Shown here: piece after piece, positions 25,425 through 35,365 of the stretch
Numbering within the stretch: the stretch's first letter is position 1
Layout: every line of letters starts with the position of its first letter
Origin: Caballeronia temeraria
GTDB taxonomy: Bacteria; Pseudomonadota; Gammaproteobacteria; Burkholderiales; Burkholderiaceae
Length of the DNA: 64,000 nt
Assembly: GCF_001544795.2 (NCBI RefSeq)
Contig: NZ_FCOI02000020.1
Location: forward strand, 1 to 64,000
Reading direction: 5' to 3'
Made by a program: the position numbers and the translations under genes
The notes under the pieces: model-generated
What the model was told of the DNA's origin: nothing
What the model saw: the letters and a program-made list of their open reading frames with translations, nothing else
Database searches by the model: none

Positions 25425-26486
25425 GTGAGCGACGTGAACGAAAAGACCATGAAAAACCCGGCGCCAAACAGACAGCGGCCCACCATCGCCGATGTGGCGC
25501 GCGCCGCGGGCGTCTCGACGACCACCGTCTCGCACGCGCTCAACGACAAGGGTTATGTCGATCAGCAAACGCGGGAGCGCGTGAAGGAAACGGCGCGCGC
25601 CCTCGGCTATCGTCCGAGCGTGCGGGCGCAGCGATTGCGTACGGGCGAGGCGCACACGATCGCGCTGATCTCGTCGATGCCCTTCGAAATCGCGGGCGGC
25701 GCATCGCGGCTCGGCTTCCTCATGGAGGTCGCCGCCGTCGCCGCCGCAGCCGCGCTCACGCGCGGCCTCGCGCTCGTGCTGGTGCCGCCGGTGATGGCGG
25801 GACGTCTGCCGCTCGAACAGCTCGACATCGACGGCGCAATCGTCATCGAACCCACGACCGACGACGCCAACGTCGCGCATCTGCAGGATCGCGGCCTGCC
25901 CGTCGTATGTCTCGGACGCCAGCCGGGGAATGCTTCCGTGCCGTTCGTCGATATCCATTCGTCGGCGACGACGGAACTGCTGCTAAATCATCTCCACGAT
26001 CAGGGCAGCAGAAGGATTGCGCTCATCATCGGCGCGCAGCAGCGCAACTCGTACATCGAAGCACGCGCGAGCTACGAGCGTTTCTGCGCGGCGCACGGCA
26101 TGGCGCCAGTGATCTCGGTCGCCGACGAATCGGGCGGCGAAGCGGCCGGGCGCGATGCTTGCGCAGCGTTGTTGCGCGAGCATCCCGATGTGGATGGCCT
26201 ATGCGCGCTGGTCGATGCGTTCGCGGTCGGATCGGTTCAGGCGATCGCTGAGACCGGCCGGCGCGTGCCGGCGGATATCAAGGTCGTCACGCGTTACGAC
26301 GGCACGCGCGCGCGAAGTTGCCGCCCGCCGCTCACCGCGGTCGATCTGCATCTCGACGATATGGCGCTGCAGGCCGTCGAATTGCTGTTCGCGCATCTCG
26401 CGAGCAAGGACGGCGCGCAGTCGGTGATGCCGCCTTTGCCGACACTCGTGATCCGCGAATCGTCCGGCGCTGCGGGCGCGAATTGA
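25425..26486 (+). CDS. LacI-family repressor of the NCS2-amidohydrolase operon
   Basis: 353 residues from GTG 25425 (ATG 25449 is an alternative). HTH: TIADVARAAGVSTTTVSHALNDKGYV, then hinge LGYRPSVRAQRLRTG. The effector domain is a periplasmic-binding-like fold and ends in VDLHLDDMALQAVELLFAHL. Divergent from the permease gene, with two near-identical palindromes between, so it is very likely their ligand-responsive repressor. Confidence 0.9.
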   Translation: MSDVNEKTMKNPAPNRQRPTIADVARAAGVSTTTVSHALNDKGYVDQQTRERVKETARALGYRPSVRAQRLRTGEAHTIALISSMPFEIAGGASRLGFLMEVAAVAAAAALTRGLALVLVPPVMAGRLPLEQLDIDGAIVIEPTTDDANVAHLQDRGLPVVCLGRQPGNASVPFVDIHSSATTELLLNHLHDQGSRRIALIIGAQQRNSYIEARASYERFCAAHGMAPVISVADESGGEAAGRDACAALLREHPDVDGLCALVDAFAVGSVQAIAETGRRVPADIKVVTRYDGTRARSCRPPLTAVDLHLDDMALQAVELLFAHLASKDGAQSVMPPLPTLVIRESSGAAGAN

Positions 26487-26666
26487 GGGCTGCTGCTTTG
26501 CACAAAAGTTGACATTCGCCCGCTAAGGACTAACCCGAATGCAAGAAAGTATCAGTCGGCGGTGTTTTTTTAAGTGGTGAGATGACATCGAAAGGGCTAC
26601 TTTTGAGTCATGGCAAGACGCGATGAACCGCGCAGCGAAGAGTACAAAAAGCAGCGGAGACGATGG

Positions 26667-27644
26667 ATGACAACAAACCGGGAGACGGCGCGCAGCGACG
26701 ACGCCCGTCATGCCAAAGCGAGCGAGCCCGATCTTGAACTGGTGGCCGTTCCGCGGGACGAGTCGTTCAAGGTATGGTCGCATGGCTATCCGTATCGCAC
26801 CGTGCGCTGGCATTTCCATCCCGAGTACGAAATCCATCTCATCACGGCGACCACGGGCAAATATTTCGTCGGCGATCACATCGGCAATTTCGCGCCGGGC
26901 AATCTCGTGATGGTCGGATCGAACCTCCCGCATAACTGGGTCAGCAGCGTTCCGGGCGATGAGCGCGTCGCCGAACGATGCCTCGTGCTCCAGTTCGATA
27001 CCGGCTTCGTCACGCGTGCAACCGAAGCGTTTCCCGAGTTCAGGCGCATGGACGCGCTGCTCGATGCATCGCGCTGGGGCCTGCTCTTCACGCCGCAAAC
27101 GGGCGCGGCCGCCGAACCGATCATGCGCGAGATGCTCGGCGCACAGGGCATGCGGCGCATCGTGCTGCTCGCGGCGCTGTTCGAACTGCTCGCGCAGAGC
27201 GAAGAACCGGCGAAGCTCGCGAGCGCCGCGTATCGCGCCGACCCGGACCGTTACGGCGAGACGCGCATCAATCACGTGCTTTCGTTCATCGGGAAAAATC
27301 TCTCGCAGGAGTTGCGCGAGACCGAACTGGCGGAGCTCGCCGGACAAAGCGCCAGCGCCTTCTCGCGATATTTTCGCCGCCATACCGGCGTGCCTTTCGT
27401 CCAGTACGTGAATCGGCTGCGCATCAATCTCGCGTGCCAGTTGCTCATGTCGGACGAGCTGAGCGTGACCGATATCTGCTATCAGGTCGGCTTCAACAAT
27501 CTTTCGAATTTCAATCGCCAGTTCCTGTTGCTCAAGCAGATGTCGCCGACGCGCTGGCGCACCTATCAGCGGCTCAATGCCGCGAGCGCGGCCGAGTCGG
27601 CTGAGTCGGCCGAACCGGAAGAAGTACCCGAAATCTTCGGCTAG
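26667..27644 (+). CDS. AraC-family regulator of the ribitol operon
   Basis: 325 residues from ATG 26667, chosen for GGAGA 6 nt upstream. The N-terminal half is a cupin sensor (VRWHFHPEYEIHLITATTGKYFVGDHIGNF). Two HTH units at the C-terminus: LAELAGQSASAFSRYFRRHTG and VTDICYQVGFNNLSNFNRQFL. It lies 142 bp before the sugar ABC importer on the same strand and should activate it in the presence of the polyol. The short tail is rich in SAES repeats. Confidence 0.88.
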   Translation: MTTNRETARSDDARHAKASEPDLELVAVPRDESFKVWSHGYPYRTVRWHFHPEYEIHLITATTGKYFVGDHIGNFAPGNLVMVGSNLPHNWVSSVPGDERVAERCLVLQFDTGFVTRATEAFPEFRRMDALLDASRWGLLFTPQTGAAAEPIMREMLGAQGMRRIVLLAALFELLAQSEEPAKLASAAYRADPDRYGETRINHVLSFIGKNLSQELRETELAELAGQSASAFSRYFRRHTGVPFVQYVNRLRINLACQLLMSDELSVTDICYQVGFNNLSNFNRQFLLLKQMSPTRWRTYQRLNAASAAESAESAEPEEVPEIFG

Positions 27645-27786
27645 TGTGCGGCGGGAACGGCGGTGGCCACGCATCCATCAACCGGTCCCTTCAAAAGGAT
27701 TCCTAATCGATTCTGATTCAGATACAGATGCGATGAGCCAGCCACGGTAGTACGCCATTCCAATCCTAAAAATTCGGAGACACGCG

Positions 27787-28845
27787 ATGAAGAAGCTCTC
27801 AACCCAATTGATCAGTGCGGGCGCGCTGAGTCTTGGCCTGTCGTGCAGCCTGCAGGCGCTGGCCGCGCCCAGCGGCACAGTGGCGTTCCTGATGCCCGAT
27901 CAGGCATCGACCCGTTACGAGCAGCACGACTTTCCCGGCTTCAAGGCCGAAATGGCGAAGCTCTGTCCGGATTGCAAGGTGCTCTATCAGAACGCCAACG
28001 CGGCCGTCGCGACGCAGCAGCAGCAGTTCAATTCCGTCATCGCGCAAGGCGCGAAAGTGATCGTCCTCGATCCGGTGGATTCGACGGCCGCCGCGTCGCT
28101 CGTCCACATGGCGCAGAGCCAGGGCATCAAGGTCATCGCGTATGACCGGCCGGTGCCGTCGACCCCGGCGGACTACTACGTCTCGTTCGATAACGAAGGC
28201 ATCGGCAAGGCGATCGCGACGTCGCTCGTCGATCATCTCAAGGCGACGGGCGTGGCGACCGGCAAGGGCGGCGTGCTGGAAGTCAACGGCTCGCCCACGG
28301 ACGCGGCAGCGGGCCTCATCAAGAAAGGCATTCACGCCGGCCTGCAAAGCGGCGGCTACAAGACGCTCGCGGAATACGACACGCCGGAGTGGGCGCCGCC
28401 CAAGGCCCAGCAATGGGTCAGCGGGCAGATCACGCGCTTCAGCTCGCAGATCGTCGGCGTGGTGGCGGCCAACGACGGCACGGCCGGCGGCACCATCGCG
28501 GCCTTCAAGGCGGCCGGCGTCAATCCGGTGCCGCCCGTGACCGGCAACGACGCCACGACCGCCGGACTGCAGCTCATCATCTCGGGCGACCAGTACAACA
28601 CCATCCTGAAGCCGAGCGAGATCGTCGCGGCAGCGGCGGCGAAGGCAGCGGTCGGGTTTCTCTCGGGACAGCCGCCGAAGGGCGAAACCTCGCTCTTCAA
28701 CACGCCGACGCAATTGTTCAAGCCCTCCGTCATCACGGCGCAGAATCTGAAGGCCGAAGTGGTCGACAAGGGCTTCGCGAGCGCGAAGGAGCTTTGCACG
28801 GACCGTTATGCGGACGGCTGCAAGAAGCTCGGCATCACGCACTGA
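27787..28845 (+). CDS. Ribitol-type ABC importer, periplasmic substrate-binding protein
   Basis: 352 residues. The signal peptide covers residues 1-26 (cleavage after LQALA). The mature part is the ribose/xylose-binding type: GTVAFLMPDQASTRYEQHDFPGF at the front, QQQQFNSVIAQGAKVIVLDPVDS, AYDRPVPSTPADYYVSFDNEGIG and GNDATTAGLQLIISGDQYNTILKP. It carries the polyol to the membrane permease. GGAGA precedes the ATG. Ribitol is inferred from rbtD and the kinase downstream; xylitol or arabitol cannot be excluded. Confidence 0.92.
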   Translation: MKKLSTQLISAGALSLGLSCSLQALAAPSGTVAFLMPDQASTRYEQHDFPGFKAEMAKLCPDCKVLYQNANAAVATQQQQFNSVIAQGAKVIVLDPVDSTAAASLVHMAQSQGIKVIAYDRPVPSTPADYYVSFDNEGIGKAIATSLVDHLKATGVATGKGGVLEVNGSPTDAAAGLIKKGIHAGLQSGGYKTLAEYDTPEWAPPKAQQWVSGQITRFSSQIVGVVAANDGTAGGTIAAFKAAGVNPVPPVTGNDATTAGLQLIISGDQYNTILKPSEIVAAAAAKAAVGFLSGQPPKGETSLFNTPTQLFKPSVITAQNLKAEVVDKGFASAKELCTDRYADGCKKLGITH

Positions 28846-28907
28846 GCGGGAGCGATATCGGCGGCGCCCGGCCATCTGCGGGTTCCGCCGCACCGAAGAG
28901 GATCATC

Positions 28908-29711
28908 ATGAATGCAAACCCCACCCCGCGCGCGCAGCCCGGCGAGCTGGTGCTGAGCCTGCGCGGCGTCTCGAAGCATTTCGGCGCGGTATCGGCGCTC
29001 ACCGACATCGAGCTGGACGTGCACGCCGGAGAAGTCGTCGCGCTGGTCGGCGACAACGGCGCCGGCAAATCGACGCTCGTCAAAGTTCTCGCGGGCGTGC
29101 ATCAGCCGAGCGCGGGCACGATCCATTTCGGCGGCAAGGAAGTCACGCTGTCCGATCCCGGCATGGCGCTCGATCTGGGCATCGCGACGGTCTTTCAAGA
29201 CCTTGCGCTGTGCGAGAACCTCGATGTCGTCGCGAACATCTATCTCGGACGCGAGCTCGCGCCCATGCGTCTCGACGAAGTGTCGATGGAAGTGCGCGCC
29301 TGGACCCTGCTGAACGAACTGTCGGCGCGCATTCCGAGCGTGCGGGACGTGGTCGCCTCGCTGTCGGGCGGACAGCGCCAGACCGTGGCGATCGCGCGAT
29401 CGCTGCTGCTCGACCCGAAGCTCATCATGCTCGACGAGCCGACCGCCGCGCTGGGCGTCGCGCAGACGGCCGAAGTGCTGAACCTGATCGAGCGCGTCCG
29501 CGATCGCGGCCACGCGGTCATCATGATCAGTCACAACATGGAGGACGTGCGCGCGGTCGCGGACCGCATCGTCGTGCTGCGGCTCGGCCGCAACAACGGC
29601 ATCTTCTATCCCGATTCGTCCAACGCGGAACTCGTGGCCGCGATCACCGGCGCGACCGAAAACGCCGTGTCGCGCCGCGCCGGACGTCGACAGGCTCAAC
29701 AGGACGCATGA
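28908..29711 (+). CDS. Ribitol-type ABC importer, ATPase (single-domain form)
   Basis: 267 residues. Walker A GDNGAGKST, Q-loop TVFQDLALCENLDVVANIYLG, signature LSGGQRQ, Walker B LIMLDEP and an H-loop SHN. It has one ATPase domain only, as in FrcA-type importers, unlike the 500-residue double-domain XylG/RbsA proteins, so it probably works as a homodimer. The frame reads through from within the binding-protein gene, but ATG 28908 with AGGA upstream gives the family's normal N terminus. Confidence 0.92.
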   Translation: MNANPTPRAQPGELVLSLRGVSKHFGAVSALTDIELDVHAGEVVALVGDNGAGKSTLVKVLAGVHQPSAGTIHFGGKEVTLSDPGMALDLGIATVFQDLALCENLDVVANIYLGRELAPMRLDEVSMEVRAWTLLNELSARIPSVRDVVASLSGGQRQTVAIARSLLLDPKLIMLDEPTAALGVAQTAEVLNLIERVRDRGHAVIMISHNMEDVRAVADRIVVLRLGRNNGIFYPDSSNAELVAAITGATENAVSRRAGRRQAQQDA

Positions 29712-29739
29712 AACAGGACATCGGGTCAAAGGATCGATC

Positions 29740-31023
29740 ATGAGCAAGCACACTCCGGGCAGCGCGCCGCCCGACACGCAGAGCGCGCCCCAACCTTCCA
29801 CCCTGCTCGATCGCAGCGACGTTCGCGTGAAGCACGCGAGCGGCGTCGGCGAAAGCATCTCCGCGTTCTTCGACCGCGTGCGCTCCGGCGATCTGGGCTC
29901 GCTGCCGGTCATCGCGGGTCTCATCATCATCTGGACCGTGTTCACGAGCCTGAACCCGGTGTTTCTGTCGGCCAACAATCTCGTGAACCTGCTGTTCGAC
30001 TGTTCGACGGTCGGCGTCATCTCGCTCGGCATCGTCTGCGTGCTGCTGGTCGGCGAGATCGATCTGTCGGTCGGCTCGATGAGCGGCTTCGCCTCCGCGC
30101 TCGTCGGCACGTTGTGGGTCAACGAAGGCTGGCCGGTGCTGCTCGCCATCGCCGCGGCGATCGTGGTCGGCGGCGTGATCGGCGCGCTCTACGCGCTGTT
30201 GCTCAACCGGCTCGGCATGCCGAGCTTCGTCTCGACGCTCGCCGGACTGCTCGCGATTCTCGGATTGCAGCTCTACGTGCTGGGCGCGAGCGGCTCGATC
30301 AACCTGCCGTATTCCACGCCGATAGTGAACTTCGGGCAACTGATGATCATCCCCGCGCCCGTCTCGCACGTCCTGGCGCTGCTGCCCGGCGTCGCGATTC
30401 TCGGGCTCGGTCTGCGCACGCGAGCACGCCGTCAGGCCGCGCGGCTCTCCGCGCCATCGACGGGCAGTCTGCTCGCGCGCGCCATCGCCATCACGGTGTT
30501 TCTGGAGGTCGTCGTCGCCTATCTCAACACGGGGCGCGGCGTGCCGCTGATGTTCGGCGTGTTCCTCGGCCTCACCGTGCTCATGGACTACGCGCTGACC
30601 CGCACGCGCTGGGGCCGTTCGATGAACGCCGTCGGCGGCAACCGCGAAGCCGCGCGGCGCGCGGGCATCAAGGTCGGCAGCATCTATACGAGCGCATTCG
30701 TGCTGTGCGCGGGCTTCGCGGCCCTCGGCGGCATTCTCACCGCCGCCCGCCTCGCGTCCGCGAGCCAGCAGGCCGGCACCGGCGACGTCAACCTGAACGC
30801 CATCGCGGCGGCGGTGATCGGCGGCACCAGCCTCTTCGGCGGGCGCGGGAGCGCGTATTCGGCGGTGCTCGGCATCATCGTGATCCAGTCGATCGCAAGC
30901 GGCCTCACGCTGCTCAATCTGTCTTCTTCGTTGCGTTTCATGATTACCGGCGCGGTGCTGGCCATCGCGGTGATCGTCGATTCGCTCGCCCGCCAGTCGC
31001 GCGTGTCGCATGGCCGCGCCTAA
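29740..31023 (+). CDS. Ribitol-type ABC importer, permease (RbsC/XylH family)
   Basis: 427 residues with about ten membrane segments. The N terminus has 45 hydrophilic residues. Family motifs: [21 protein letters not shown] and [28 protein letters not shown], then [22 protein letters not shown]. The hydrophilic stretch between helices near residues 225-245 is longer than in RbsC, as in XylH. It is 28 bp after the ATPase and forms the channel of the importer. Confidence 0.92.
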   Translation: MSKHTPGSAPPDTQSAPQPSTLLDRSDVRVKHASGVGESISAFFDRVRSGDLGSLPVIAGLIIIWTVFTSLNPVFLSANNLVNLLFDCSTVGVISLGIVCVLLVGEIDLSVGSMSGFASALVGTLWVNEGWPVLLAIAAAIVVGGVIGALYALLLNRLGMPSFVSTLAGLLAILGLQLYVLGASGSINLPYSTPIVNFGQLMIIPAPVSHVLALLPGVAILGLGLRTRARRQAARLSAPSTGSLLARAIAITVFLEVVVAYLNTGRGVPLMFGVFLGLTVLMDYALTRTRWGRSMNAVGGNREAARRAGIKVGSIYTSAFVLCAGFAALGGILTAARLASASQQAGTGDVNLNAIAAAVIGGTSLFGGRGSAYSAVLGIIVIQSIASGLTLLNLSSSLRFMITGAVLAIAVIVDSLARQSRVSHGRA

Positions 31024-31048
31024 GCGCACCCCTACAGGAGAATCGTCA

Positions 31049-31777
31049 ATGTCAGTTTCCATCGCGGGAAAAGTGGCCGCCATCACCGGCGCGGCGTCGG
31101 GCATCGGACTCGAGTGCGCGCGCGTGCTCATCGAAGAAGGCGCGAAAGTCGTGCTGATCGACCGCGCGGCGGACCGGCTCGCGGCCTGTTGCGCGGAGCT
31201 CGGCGCGAACGCGCTGCCCTTGTCCGTGGATCTGCTCAAGCCCGCCGAAGTCTCGTCGATGCTGCCGAAAATCGTCGATCTCGCGGGCGGCCTCGACATC
31301 TTTCACGCCAACGCGGGCGCGTATATCGGCGGGGAGATCGTGGAGGGCAATCCGGACGAATGGGATCGCATGCTCAACCTGAACATCAACGCCGCGTTCC
31401 GCTCGGTGCACGCCGTGCTGCCGCACCTCGTCGCGCAGAAGTCGGGCGATATCGTGTTCACCAGCTCGATTGCGGGCATCGTGCCGGTCGTGTGGGAGCC
31501 GATCTACACGGCCTCCAAATTCGCCGTGCAGGCGTTCGTGCACACCACGCGGCGCCAGGTCGCGAAGCACGGCGTGCGCGTGGGCGCGGTCGCGCCCGGC
31601 CCGGTCGTGACCGCCCTGCTCGACGACTGGCCGAAAGCGAAGATGGAGGAAGCGCTCGCCTCCGGCAGCCTGATGCAGCCGCGAGAAGTCGCCGAAGCGG
31701 TATTGTTCATGCTGACGCGTCCGCGCAACGTGACCATTCGCGATCTCGTGATCCTGCCGAACAGCGTCGATCTGTGA
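31049..31777 (+). CDS. rbtD: Ribitol 2-dehydrogenase (SDR family)
   Basis: 242 residues. NAD motif TGAASGIG (about 11-18), HANAG (usually NNAG) near residue 87, catalytic YTASK near 153. Long stretches such as [32 protein letters not shown] and the C-terminus VILPNSVDL agree closely with my memory of Klebsiella ribitol dehydrogenase, which makes D-ribulose from ribitol. AGGAG lies 9 nt before ATG 31049. It follows the importer after 25 bp and precedes the kinase, giving the complete ribitol to D-ribulose 5-phosphate route. Confidence 0.93.
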   Translation: MSVSIAGKVAAITGAASGIGLECARVLIEEGAKVVLIDRAADRLAACCAELGANALPLSVDLLKPAEVSSMLPKIVDLAGGLDIFHANAGAYIGGEIVEGNPDEWDRMLNLNINAAFRSVHAVLPHLVAQKSGDIVFTSSIAGIVPVVWEPIYTASKFAVQAFVHTTRRQVAKHGVRVGAVAPGPVVTALLDDWPKAKMEEALASGSLMQPREVAEAVLFMLTRPRNVTIRDLVILPNSVDL

Positions 31778-31805
31778 TGACCCTACCCCGACCACGGACA
31801 AAAAG

Positions 31806-33434
31806 ATGAACTCAGGCAACCCGAGCGGCGGCGAACGCTACGTCATTGGCGTCGACGTGGGCACCGGCAGCGCCCGCGCCGGAATTTTCGATGCCGCCGG
31901 CAACATGGCCGCCTCGGCGAAAAAGGACATTACGCTGTTTCACGAGAGCGGCGCCATCGTCGAGCAATCGAGCGGGGAAATCTGGCGCGCCGTCTGCCAC
32001 GCCGTGAAGGAAGCGCTCGCGCAGGCGGCGATCGCGCCCGCGTCCGTCGCCGGCATCAGCTTCGATGCGACCTGTTCGCTCGTCGTGCTCGGCGACGGCG
32101 GCAAATCGCTGCCCGTGGGACCGTCGGAGCAGGCGGAGCGCGATATCGTCGTGTGGATGGATCATCGCGCGCTCGAGCAGACGGAGCGCATCAACGCGAC
32201 CGGGCACGCGGTGCTGAAGTTCGTCGGCGGCAGGATTTCGCCGGAAATGGAGACGCCCAAGCTGCTGTGGCTGCTGGAACATCGCCCGCAGGTCTTCGAC
32301 GCCGCATGGCAATTCTTCGATCTCACCGATTTCCTGACATGGCGCGCGACCGGCGATCTGTCGCGATCGGTCTGCACCGTGACCTGCAAGTGGACGTATC
32401 TCGCGCATGAAAAGCGCTGGGACGAGACGTATTTTCGGACCATCGGACTCGGCGCGCTCGCCGACGAGAACTTCGCGCGCATCGGTCAGCATGTGGTCGA
32501 TCCGGGCACGCGGCTGGGCAACGGACTCACCGCCGATGCCGCCGCGGAACTCGGCCTCGTCGCGGGAACGCCGGTCGGCGCGGGCGTGATCGATGCCCAC
32601 GCGGGCGGCATCGGCACCGTGGGCGCGCAGGGGAATCCGGAGTCGTGTCTGGCCTATGTGTTCGGCACCTCGTCGTGCACGATGACGACGACCGCCGAAC
32701 CGGTTTTCGTGCCCGGCGTCTGGGGCCCCTACTTCTCGGCGATGGTGCCGCAGGCATGGCTCAACGAAGGCGGCCAGTCGGTCGCGGGCGCGGCCATCGA
32801 GCGCCTGCTCGCGATGCATCCCGCCGCCGCCGACGCCGCCCTTCGCGCAAAAGAGCGCGGCGAATCGCTGCCGGGCATGCTGGCCGCGCTGGCGGCGGAG
32901 GCGTCCGGCAGTCTCTCGGACGCCGTGAAACTCGCCGATGGACTGCACGTCGTCCCCGAGTTTCTCGGCAACCGCGCGCCTTTCGCCGATCCGCACGCGC
33001 GCGCGGTCATCGCCGGCCTCGGCATGGAAACGGGCCTCGACAGTCTCGTCGCGCTGTATGTGGCCGGTGTGTGCAGCATCGCTTACGGGCTGCGGCAGAT
33101 CATCGAAGTGCAGGCGCAGGCCGGCGCGCCGATCGAACAGGTGACGATCAGCGGCGGCGCGGGCCGGCTCGATCTGGTCCGGCAACTGCTCGCCGACGCG
33201 ACGGGCAAGCCGGTGCTGGCCACGCAAGCCGAGGAACCGGTGCTGCTCGGCTCGGCGATGCTCGGCGCGGTGGCGGGCGGCCTGTTCGACGACGTCCGTT
33301 CCGCGATGAGCGGCATGGCGCGCGTCGATACGACCTACACGCCGGCAACGGGCGATCTCGCGCAGCTCCAAGACGCGCGATATCGCGCATTCATCCGCTT
33401 GCAGCGTTGCGCGCGGGAGATTCGCGAGGACTAG
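31806..33434 (+). CDS. rbtK: D-ribulokinase (FGGY carbohydrate kinase family)
   Basis: 542 residues. N-terminal phosphate-binding loop GVDVGTGSARAGIFDAAG, DATCSLVVL, WMDHRA near residue 118 and a C-terminal ISGGAGRLDLVRQLLADATGKPV region that binds ATP. FIGHY-type ribulokinases (YpCarbK-like) have this exact layout and phosphorylate D-ribulose. It ends the ribitol operon, 28 bp after rbtD, and its product enters the pentose phosphate pathway. Confidence 0.9.
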   Translation: MNSGNPSGGERYVIGVDVGTGSARAGIFDAAGNMAASAKKDITLFHESGAIVEQSSGEIWRAVCHAVKEALAQAAIAPASVAGISFDATCSLVVLGDGGKSLPVGPSEQAERDIVVWMDHRALEQTERINATGHAVLKFVGGRISPEMETPKLLWLLEHRPQVFDAAWQFFDLTDFLTWRATGDLSRSVCTVTCKWTYLAHEKRWDETYFRTIGLGALADENFARIGQHVVDPGTRLGNGLTADAAAELGLVAGTPVGAGVIDAHAGGIGTVGAQGNPESCLAYVFGTSSCTMTTTAEPVFVPGVWGPYFSAMVPQAWLNEGGQSVAGAAIERLLAMHPAAADAALRAKERGESLPGMLAALAAEASGSLSDAVKLADGLHVVPEFLGNRAPFADPHARAVIAGLGMETGLDSLVALYVAGVCSIAYGLRQIIEVQAQAGAPIEQVTISGGAGRLDLVRQLLADATGKPVLATQAEEPVLLGSAMLGAVAGGLFDDVRSAMSGMARVDTTYTPATGDLAQLQDARYRAFIRLQRCAREIRED

Positions 33435-33467
33435 CCCCACGCGCATCGGCCTGCGGACCTCGCCGCG

Positions 33468-34358
33468 CTATTCTCCGCGCGCGAGGCTCGCCGCGACCGC
33501 TTCGTCGGCGCACTGCAACAGGCCCTGAATCAGGCGCGCGCGCGGCGATGCCCGCTGCCACACCATGCCGAAGCGGCGCGGTTCCGTCTGGACCGGCAGC
33601 GCGAGCCGCGCGACCGAAAGCGCCGACGTCATCGGCGAAACGATATCCGGCACCAGCGACACGCCCAGTCCGCGGTCGACCATCATCGCGATCGCCATCA
33701 GCGCGTTCAGCTCGAAAAGCTCGTGCGGCACGATGCGTGCGGCGTGCAGATACCGGTCCGCCTGCTTGCCGCCGCCGAGCGTGCGGTCATAGCGGATGAA
33801 CGGCTCGCGCCGCAGCAGCTCGTGCGGGTCTTCGTGCGCGAGCCGCGCGGGCGCGAGCACGACGAGCGGCTCCTCGCGCAGCAGATGCCAGTCGTAGGCC
33901 TTCGGCAGCGCGAACGCCGGATGCAGGCAGATGGCGACATCGAGATCGCCGCGTTGCAGCGTGTCGTACAGCTCCATCGACGTGCCCGCGCGTATCAGCA
34001 ACTTCGCGCGCGGAAATTCGCGCGCGAAGTTGGCGAGCACGTCGGGCAGCAGGCTCAGGAGCGCCGTCGTGATCGTGCCGATGCGCAGTTCGCCCGTCGC
34101 CTCGCCTTCGAGCGCGTGCGCCTTCAGATCCGCGAAATCCGCGACGAGACCGCGCGCCCGCTCGATCACGCGATGCCCCGCCTCCGTCGGAATCACCGTG
34201 CGGCCAGCCCGCACGAAGAGCGTGACGCCCAGCTCGCGCTCAAGCGCCGACATCTGCTGCGCGATCGCCGCGGGCGTCACGCCGACGCGGCGCGCGGCCT
34301 CCGCCATCGAGCCGGTATCGACGACGAGCAGCAAATTGGAGAGAAACGCCGTATCCAT
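33468..34358 (-). CDS. LysR-family regulator
   Basis: 296 residues. HTH near the N-terminus: MAEAARRVGVTPAAIAQQMSALERELGVTLFVRAGRTVIPTEAG. The effector domain starts at LRIGTITTALLSLLPDVL and includes LLREEPLVVLAP. It is divergent from the CitE-like lyase operon with 99 bp between, so it should control that operon and itself. The intergenic DNA has AT-rich GATAGTTTATC-type text that could be a LysR site; not proven. Confidence 0.9.
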   Translation of the reverse strand: MDTAFLSNLLLVVDTGSMAEAARRVGVTPAAIAQQMSALERELGVTLFVRAGRTVIPTEAGHRVIERARGLVADFADLKAHALEGEATGELRIGTITTALLSLLPDVLANFAREFPRAKLLIRAGTSMELYDTLQRGDLDVAICLHPAFALPKAYDWHLLREEPLVVLAPARLAHEDPHELLRREPFIRYDRTLGGGKQADRYLHAARIVPHELFELNALMAIAMMVDRGLGVSLVPDIVSPMTSALSVARLALPVQTEPRRFGMVWQRASPRARLIQGLLQCADEAVAASLARGE

Positions 34359-34457
34359 CGGATAGCTTTTCTTTTGTTTGAAGATAGACGCGGATAGTTT
34401 ATCTAAAACGTGAGCGTCCGTAGACTGGTCGGCATATCAAAAAAGCAAGGGAGACAC

Positions 34458-35351
34458 ATGAGAAGCAAGCTCTTCGTGCCGGCGTCGCGCCCGGAACTCT
34501 TCGCCAAGGCGCTCGCGAGCGCCGCCGACGCCCTCTCGTTCGATCTGGAAGACGCCGTTTCACCCGAGCGCAAGCCGCAGGCGCGCGCTGATCTGCGCGC
34601 GCTGCTCGCCACCGACGACGCGCTCGCGACCGGCAAGACGCTCATCGTGCGCGTCAACGCGCTATCGACGCCGCATTTCGCCGCCGATATCGACGCCGTC
34701 GCGCGCAACGGCGTGTCGCTCGTCAATCTGCCGAAGCCGGAGCATCCCGACGACGTGCTCGCGGCCGCCGCGGCCCTCGAAGCCGCCGAGCGCGCGAACG
34801 GCGTTACCGCGCCGATTGGCCTGCTGCTCAACGTCGAGTCGCCGCGCGCGTTGCGTCTCGCCGCGGAACTCGCGCTCGCGCATCCGCGCGTCGCGGGGCT
34901 GCAACTCGGCCTGGGCGATCTGTTCGAGCCGCTGTCGATCGCGCGCCGCGAAACAGCCGCGATCCAGCAGGCGATGTTCGCGCTGCGCATCGCGGCGGGC
35001 GAGGCGAACGTCTTCGCCTATGACACCGCGTTCGCCGACATCAAGGACAGCGACGGCTTTCGCGCCGAGGCGCGGATGGCGCGCGCGTTCGGTTTCATCG
35101 GCAAGAGCTGCATTCATCCGAGCCAGATCGCGATGGCGAACGACGTCTTCCGCCCGTCCGACGACGACATCGCGCACGCGCTGCGCGTGGTCGACGCCGC
35201 GCGCGATGCGGATGCCAGAGGCGTCGGCGCGTATATCGTCGATGGAAAGATGATCGATCCGCCGTTCGTCGAACGCGCGCGCGTGCTCGTCGCGGATGCG
35301 GCGCGGCTCGGGCTGCTCTCGGAAGCGCAGCGCATCGCGGCGGGAATTTGA
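34458..35351 (+). CDS. CoA-ester lyase, HpcH/HpaI-CitE family
   Basis: 297 residues. RSKLFVPASRPELFAKALAS, DALSFDLEDAVSPERK (metal acid cluster), VRVNALSTP, LLNVESPRALRLA, GLGDLFEPL and GFIGKSCIHPSQI are the conserved blocks of CitE/malyl-CoA/citramalyl-CoA lyases. It should split a 3-hydroxyacyl-CoA into acetyl-CoA or propionyl-CoA and a 2-oxoacid. GGGAGA precedes ATG 34458. A CoA transferase starts 14 bp downstream and would supply its CoA ester. Confidence 0.9.
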   Translation: MRSKLFVPASRPELFAKALASAADALSFDLEDAVSPERKPQARADLRALLATDDALATGKTLIVRVNALSTPHFAADIDAVARNGVSLVNLPKPEHPDDVLAAAAALEAAERANGVTAPIGLLLNVESPRALRLAAELALAHPRVAGLQLGLGDLFEPLSIARRETAAIQQAMFALRIAAGEANVFAYDTAFADIKDSDGFRAEARMARAFGFIGKSCIHPSQIAMANDVFRPSDDDIAHALRVVDAARDADARGVGAYIVDGKMIDPPFVERARVLVADAARLGLLSEAQRIAAGI

Positions 35352-35365
35352 AAGGAGAAGGTTTC

